Shown in pieces: positions 4,455 through 8,522 of a stretch of 8,522 bases of DNA. This DNA is from Peptococcaceae bacterium (GTDB taxonomy: Bacteria > Bacillota > DSM-12270 > Thermacetogeniales > Thermacetogeniaceae). The notes under the pieces are model-generated. The model saw nothing but the letters and a program-made list of their open reading frames with translations, made no database searches and was not told where the DNA came from. Both the position numbers and the translations under genes were made by a program. Each line of letters opens with the position of its first letter. Within the stretch, counting starts at the first letter, position 1. Where the stretch lies: positions 5,560 to 14,081 of the forward strand of contig PLQY01000040.1 in NCBI GenBank assembly GCA_003160265.1. Reading direction: 5' to 3'.

Positions 4455-6536
4455 TTGTCACAGAGCGCAGAGCAGTTACTGAAGCAATACTACGGATTCC
4501 TTTCCTTCAAGGAAGGACAGCAGCAGATCATCGACAGCATTATCGGGGGACGCGACACTCTCGGGATCATGCCCACCGGTGGCGGAAAATCGGTCTGCTA
4601 CCAGATTCCGGCCCTGCTGCTTCCGGGAACCACGATCATCATCTCGCCGCTGATCTCCCTGATGAAAGATCAGGTAGATGCCCTCAATAAACTGGGGATA
4701 CCGGCAGCCTTCATCAATAGCTCCCTTGATTACTTCGAAGTGGAAGAACGATTCTTCAAGGCGAGGCGGGGGCAATACAAGCTGCTGTATGTGGCGCCGG
4801 AGCGGCTGGAATCCCAACGCTTCCTGGCATTGCTGGGGTCATTGAACGTATCCCTGGTCGCCGTTGACGAGGCCCACTGCGTATCGCACTGGGGGCACGA
4901 TTTCCGCCCCAGCTACCTTTCCATCGCCTCCATGCTCCAGGAATTGAACAGCAGGCCGGTGGTCGCTGCCTTTACAGCAACCGCCACACCAGAAGTGAGG
5001 CAGGATATCGTCGGCCTGCTGCGCTTGAGCGACCCTGATGTTTATATTACAGGGTTCGACAGGCCCAACCTTTCCTTCGCCATCATCCGGGGAGAAAACA
5101 AGCGGGATTACCTGCAGCACTATATCCAGGCCCACCGGCGCCAGGCGGGGATCATCTACGCTGCCACGAGAAAAGAAGTGGACAACCTGTGCGCCTTATT
5201 GCAGAAGAAAGGCATCTCCGCCGGGAGATACCATGCCGGGCTGAGCGACCAGGAAAGAATGGACAACCAGGAGCAGTTCCTCTACGACGACATCCAGGTC
5301 ATGACTGCTACAAACGCCTTCGGGATGGGGATAGACAAATCCAACGTCAGGTACGTGGTCCACTACAACATGCCGAAGAACATCGAGGCCTACTACCAGG
5401 AAGCCGGTCGCGCCGGAAGGGATGGAGAGCCCGGGGAGTGCATCCTGCTGTTCAGCCCTCAGGATATTCAGATCCAGAGGTTCTTCATCGAGCAATCAAC
5501 GGTGGCGCCCGAAAGACAGGCGAACGAGTATCACAAACTGCAGATCATGATCGACTACTGCTATACCTCAGGCTGCCTGCGCAACTACATCCTCAACTAC
5601 TTTGGAGAGCAGACTTTCGGGGATTGCCACCGGTGCAGTTCCTGCAACGATGACCGGGAACTCGCGGATATCACGGTGGTGGCCCAGAAGATCTTTTCCT
5701 GCATCATCCGCATGAGGGAGAACTTCGGGAGGATCATGGTGGCCGAAGTCCTGAAAGGCTCAAAGAGCAAGAAAGTGCTGCAGTTCGGGTTTGACCGGCT
5801 GTCGACGTACGGATTATTGCAGGAGATGACGGAAAAGGAGATCGTCGATCTCATCAATGTCCTGATTGCGGAAGGCTATCTCTCGTTGACGGAGGGACAG
5901 TACCCATTGCTGAGGTTGACCGGAAACGCCGCCCCCGTTTTAAACGGGCAGGCCAACGTCTTTCAGAAAGTACAGCCAAGAAAACAGGCTGTCGTCGTCG
6001 ATGACTTGCTGTTCGAGCGGCTGCGACTGCTGCGCAAAGAATTATCCGCCCGGGAGAACGTTCCGCCATATATCATCTTCTCTGACAGCACCCTGCACGA
6101 GATGGCCCGCCTGTGCCCGACCGACAAGGAGTCCCTGCTCTCTGTCAAGGGAGTGGGGGCTGCCAAACTTGAGCATTATGGCGCCCTGTTCCTGGAAGCA
6201 ATTCGTAACTACCTGCAGGAGCATGGACAGAATATCGGGATCGAGGAAAAGAAACCGGCTACGGAGCCACTTTTAAAAGAAGAAGATGGGCAGATCGAGG
6301 ATGCTCAACTGTTCGAGCGCTTGCGAACACTGCGCAAAGAATTATCTGCTCAGGCTAACGTACCCCCGTATGTCATCTTTCATGACAGCACTCTGCACGA
6401 GATGGCCCGCCTGTGCCCTACCGATCGGGAGCCCCTGCTCTCCATCAAAGGGGTTGGGAACGCCAGGCTTGAGCATTATGGCGCTCAATTCCTGAAGTTG
6501 ATCGGCGACTACTTGCAGGCAAATAGGCCAAAATAA
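4455..6536 (+). CDS. recQ: ATP-dependent DNA helicase RecQ with two tandem HRDC domains
   Basis: Superfamily 2 3'-5' DNA helicase for recombination and repair of stalled or broken forks. At 693 residues it is longer than E. coli (609) or B. subtilis (591) RecQ because HRDC is duplicated. In order: Walker A MPTGGGKS 39-46, DEAH 138-141, the aromatic-rich loop HWGHDFRP just after it, TATAT, the arginine-finger motif QEAGRAGRDG 315-324, zinc cysteines C374, C391, C394 and C397 (spacing 17-3-3, as in E. coli), a winged helix at about 406-495, HRDC1 at about 518-588 and HRDC2 at about 618-688. The start TTG at 4455 is preferred: GGAG (4443-4446) lies 8 nt upstream and the N-terminus (M)SQSAEQLLKQYYGF fits the family. 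A longer frame to ATG 4335 adds 40 residues without family character. All catalytic motifs are intact. The gap of 57 nt to the next gene contains no terminator. Confidence 0.95.
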   Translation: MSQSAEQLLKQYYGFLSFKEGQQQIIDSIIGGRDTLGIMPTGGGKSVCYQIPALLLPGTTIIISPLISLMKDQVDALNKLGIPAAFINSSLDYFEVEERFFKARRGQYKLLYVAPERLESQRFLALLGSLNVSLVAVDEAHCVSHWGHDFRPSYLSIASMLQELNSRPVVAAFTATATPEVRQDIVGLLRLSDPDVYITGFDRPNLSFAIIRGENKRDYLQHYIQAHRRQAGIIYAATRKEVDNLCALLQKKGISAGRYHAGLSDQERMDNQEQFLYDDIQVMTATNAFGMGIDKSNVRYVVHYNMPKNIEAYYQEAGRAGRDGEPGECILLFSPQDIQIQRFFIEQSTVAPERQANEYHKLQIMIDYCYTSGCLRNYILNYFGEQTFGDCHRCSSCNDDRELADITVVAQKIFSCIIRMRENFGRIMVAEVLKGSKSKKVLQFGFDRLSTYGLLQEMTEKEIVDLINVLIAEGYLSLTEGQYPLLRLTGNAAPVLNGQANVFQKVQPRKQAVVVDDLLFERLRLLRKELSARENVPPYIIFSDSTLHEMARLCPTDKESLLSVKGVGAAKLEHYGALFLEAIRNYLQEHGQNIGIEEKKPATEPLLKEEDGQIEDAQLFERLRTLRKELSAQANVPPYVIFHDSTLHEMARLCPTDREPLLSIKGVGNARLEHYGAQFLKLIGDYLQANRPK
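6009..6218 (+). repeat. HRDC-coding direct repeat, copy 1
   Basis: Encodes 70 residues starting LFERLRLLRKEL. It is the partner of the copy exactly 300 bp downstream; 55 of the 70 encoded residues are identical by my count. Confidence 0.9.
6309..6518 (+). repeat. HRDC-coding direct repeat, copy 2
   Basis: Encodes 70 residues starting LFERLRTLRKEL. There is no insertion or deletion relative to copy 1, and identical DNA blocks include one of 26 nt (6391-6416) covering LHEMARLC. A charged linker of about 30 residues joins the two domains. Confidence 0.9.
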
Positions 6537-6593
6537 ATTGCCAGTGTCATGCAAAATAAGAGAGGAAATGGCGAAATAAGGGGAGAAGAATCG

Positions 6594-7712
6594 ATGCAGA
6601 ACAGGTGGAAACTCTGGCTGGCGGCGGTGACGGCGATTGCCATTCTCTTGGTACTGGCCAGATTCCTCAGCAGCCCCAAAACGCAGGCTGCCGCACCGAC
6701 GCCGCCCAAGACCGTCGTTGCCCAAACCGTTGCCGAGCTGGCAACGGAGCCGGCACTGGCCCTGACGGGCAGCATCGAAGCCGTTCAAGAGGCGGCGATC
6801 AACCCCCAGGTATCCGGGATGGTAGCCGGCGTGCAGGTTAAAAACGGGGATGCTGTAACGCCCGGGCAGCCATTGATCCTGCTGGATGCCAGCAGTTTCC
6901 GGGACGCCCTCGCCGTCGGCCAGGCCAACCTGGAATCGGCGCAGGCCGGTCTGGAATCGGCGAGCCAGACCTACCAGCGGGATCAGGTCCTATCTGAAAA
7001 CAACGCTTTATCAACCGCTGCTCTGGAGAATGCCAAGGTGGCCATGGAAACCGCCCAGGCCGCTGTCGACTCTGCTGCAGCCACAGTGAGCAGCGCCCAG
7101 GATTCCCTGAAAGACACCACCATCTGCTCCCTGATCTCCGGCGTGGCAGCCAACTGCAATGTCGAGGTCGGTCAATATCTCTCTCCCGGCGTCTCTTCCT
7201 CAACGCCTCTCCTGGTAGTCGAGGACATCTCCAGCGTCTATGCGGTGGTCGATATCGAGCAGGACGACCTTCCTGCGGTCAGGCCGGGCCTGGCGGCCAA
7301 GGTCACCGCCGATGCTTTCGGCGACCGCGTCTTCGCCGGAACGGTAGAGCAGATCAACCCGGTAGGCGACGCCACCTCGCGGGTCTTTGAAACCAAGATC
7401 AGGGTGGCCAACGGACTTCACCTGTTGCAGCCCGGGATGTTTGTCAAGGTGGAGATCACCACGGGGACGCCCATCGAGGTGATCGCCGTGCCCCAGAACG
7501 CGGTGGTCAGCAGTGCCGGCCTCGATTACGTCTTCGTGGTCGACGGCGGCAGGGTGCAACGCCAGCAGGTGCAGACCGGTCAGGTGCTGGGGCAGATGGT
7601 GGAAATAACCTCCGGCCTGGCGGAGGGGCAAAAGGTTGTCCTGACCGATGTCGATACTCTCCAGGACCAGGACCGAGTGACAGTAACGAGTTATGATTCA
7701 ACTGGCTCTTAG
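6594..7712 (+). CDS. RND efflux periplasmic-adaptor-type membrane fusion protein (HlyD/AcrA-like)
   Basis: A 372-residue adaptor subunit that links an RND pump to its exit path. One N-terminal membrane anchor covers about residues 7-24, with no lipobox cysteine, so it is probably an uncleaved anchor. Then come the first lipoyl half-motif (about 68-100, NPQVSGMVAGVQVKNGDAV), a short Ala/Ser/Gln-rich coiled-coil hairpin (101-172), the second lipoyl half (173-210), a beta-barrel (211-295, including INPVGDATSRVFETKIRV and LLQPGMFVKVEI) and a membrane-proximal domain (296-366, VPQNAVV). The start ATG at 6594 is chosen because GGGGAG (6580-6585) lies 8 nt upstream; the ATG at 6549 has none and would put a charged tail before the anchor. 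It is followed 75 nt later by the pump gene and probably forms an operon with it. The exported substrate cannot be told. Confidence 0.92.
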   Translation: MQNRWKLWLAAVTAIAILLVLARFLSSPKTQAAAPTPPKTVVAQTVAELATEPALALTGSIEAVQEAAINPQVSGMVAGVQVKNGDAVTPGQPLILLDASSFRDALAVGQANLESAQAGLESASQTYQRDQVLSENNALSTAALENAKVAMETAQAAVDSAAATVSSAQDSLKDTTICSLISGVAANCNVEVGQYLSPGVSSSTPLLVVEDISSVYAVVDIEQDDLPAVRPGLAAKVTADAFGDRVFAGTVEQINPVGDATSRVFETKIRVANGLHLLQPGMFVKVEITTGTPIEVIAVPQNAVVSSAGLDYVFVVDGGRVQRQQVQTGQVLGQMVEITSGLAEGQKVVLTDVDTLQDQDRVTVTSYDSTGS

Positions 7713-7731
7713 CCATCTGTTCTAAACTGAG

Positions 7732-7766
7732 TTCATTGCTCATCACCCATCACTCATCATTCATCT
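7732..7766 (+). repeat. Degenerate heptanucleotide tandem repeat
   Basis: Four successive 7-mers CTCATCA, CCCATCA, CTCATCA, TTCATCT (7739-7766) follow a fifth weaker unit TTCATTG (7732-7738). It lies in the gap between adaptor and pump genes, just before the pump's ribosome binding site. It resembles the short tandemly repeated heptamer class of intergenic repeat. Confidence 0.6.
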
Positions 7767-7787
7767 TTGGGCCGGGAGGAAGCATTA

Positions 7788-8522
7788 GTGAACCTGAGCG
7801 ATCTGAGCCTCAAAAAGCCGGTTTTTGCCACAGTTATCATTTTGGCCCTGGTGTCGCTGGGTATCGTCAGCTATATCAGCCTGAACATCAACGACCTGCC
7901 AGATATTGATATACCTTACGTGACGGTGGCTATTGCCGATCCCGGGGTGGCCCCGGCGCAAATGGAGACCGATGTCACCAAGAAGGTGGAGGATGCCGTC
8001 GGCCAGATCTCCGGCGTCCAGCACATCACCAGCTACAGCGATGAGGGACTTTCCCAGGTGCTGATCGAGTTCACGCTGGAAACGCCTCCTGATCAGGCAA
8101 CCCAGAATGTGAGGGACAAGGTGGGCGCCATCAGGGGTGATCTTCCACAGCAGATCCAGGAACCGGTCATCTCCAAGTTCGACCTCAACTCTCAACCGAT
8201 CATCTCCCTGGCTGTGAGCGGCCGCTTGCCGCTCCAGGAGATGACCACCCTGGTAGAGGATGTGGTCAAACCGCGCCTGGAGAAAATCGACGGGGTCGGC
8301 CAGATCACCACCTATGGCGAAGAAACCAGGGAGATCCAGATCAATCTCGACAAGGATAAGCTGGCAGCTTACGGGATCACCACCACTGATGTGCTGAACA
8401 ACCTGGAAAACCAGAACATGGATGTCTCCGGCGGCCAGTTGAGCAGCGGCAGGAATGAGGTGACCATACGCACCGCGGGCAAGATCGACAATGTCGAGCA
8501 GTTCAGGGACCTGCCGGTGGCG
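7788..8522 (+). CDS. RND-family efflux transporter (AcrB/HAE1-like inner membrane pump), partial (C-terminus outside window)
   Basis: The first 245 residues of what should be a protein of about 1,000 residues; it runs off the right edge. RND pumps export drugs or other hydrophobic compounds using the proton gradient. Residues 1-10 are a short cytoplasmic helix, 11-31 the first membrane helix, and then the porter domain begins with LPDIDIPYVTVAIADPGVAP (37-56), METDVTKKVEDAV and GVQHITSYSDEGLSQVLIEF (76-95), all diagnostic of the family. A segment near 160-190 (KPRLEKIDGVGQITTYG) is the next porter subdomain. The start is GTG at 7788, with GGGAGGA (7774-7780) 7 nt upstream. The adaptor gene precedes it. 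The catalytic proton-relay residues of the membrane domain lie beyond the window and cannot be checked. Confidence 0.94.
   Translation, partial: MNLSDLSLKKPVFATVIILALVSLGIVSYISLNINDLPDIDIPYVTVAIADPGVAPAQMETDVTKKVEDAVGQISGVQHITSYSDEGLSQVLIEFTLETPPDQATQNVRDKVGAIRGDLPQQIQEPVISKFDLNSQPIISLAVSGRLPLQEMTTLVEDVVKPRLEKIDGVGQITTYGEETREIQINLDKDKLAAYGITTTDVLNNLENQNMDVSGGQLSSGRNEVTIRTAGKIDNVEQFRDLPVA

Noticed and set aside
6537..6593. Possible terminator or promoter between recQ and the adaptor gene
   Set aside because: No hairpin, no T-run and no spaced -35/-10 pair were found in this short gap.
1..8522. CRISPR array, tRNA, rRNA, insertion sequence, toxin-antitoxin or phage genes
   Set aside because: No regularly spaced repeats, cloverleaf sequences, transposase motifs or paired small genes were seen. 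The window consists of housekeeping and efflux genes.

Overview
The window looks like a chromosomal segment from a GC-rich Firmicute, most plausibly a Clostridia lineage of the Moorella/Peptococcaceae type. This is inferred from the tsaE-tsaB-rimI gene order, a DUF815 ATPase, strong AGGAG-type ribosome binding sites and frequent non-ATG starts. Species cannot be named from the sequence. The DNA is GC-rich throughout except for an AT-richer stretch at about 4140-4440.

Layout. (1) Positions 1-1615, minus strand: tsaE, tsaB and rimI, a cluster for the tRNA t6A modification and N-terminal protein acetylation. RimI is cut by the left window edge. A good sigma-A-type promoter precedes tsaE. tsaB has no ATG, GTG or TTG at its conserved N-terminus and appears to start at ATT. 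(2) Positions 1676-1975: a divergent intergenic region with nested and competing inverted repeats. (3) Positions 1976-3361, plus strand: a DUF815-family ATPase carrying a short extra loop encoded by a perfect palindrome. It converges on and overlaps by 17 bp (4) a class I glutamine amidotransferase-like peptidase C26 protein at 3345-4049, minus strand. (5) Positions 4050-4454: an AT-rich divergent region with a candidate 44-residue small ORF on the minus strand and possible face-to-face promoters. (6) Positions 4455-6536, plus strand: RecQ helicase with two near-identical HRDC domains in tandem, repeated at exactly 300 bp. (7) Positions 6594-8522, plus strand: an RND-type efflux pair, a membrane fusion adaptor followed by the inner-membrane pump. 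The pump is cut by the right edge, and a degenerate heptanucleotide repeat lies between the two genes.

How the genes relate: TsaE and TsaB work together (with TsaC and TsaD, not in the window) to make t6A in tRNAs that read ANN codons. RimI is a usual genomic companion. RecQ is a DNA repair helicase. The adaptor and pump should form one drug or metabolite export complex. No terminator hairpin with a T-run was seen between recQ and the adaptor gene, so read-through from recQ into the efflux pair is possible. No tRNA, rRNA, CRISPR array, transposase or phage gene was seen.

No clear new multi-gene system is present. The items most worth a second look are the ATT start of tsaB, the duplicated HRDC domain, the unannotated small ORF at 4137-4271, and the palindrome-coded insertion in the DUF815 ATPase.
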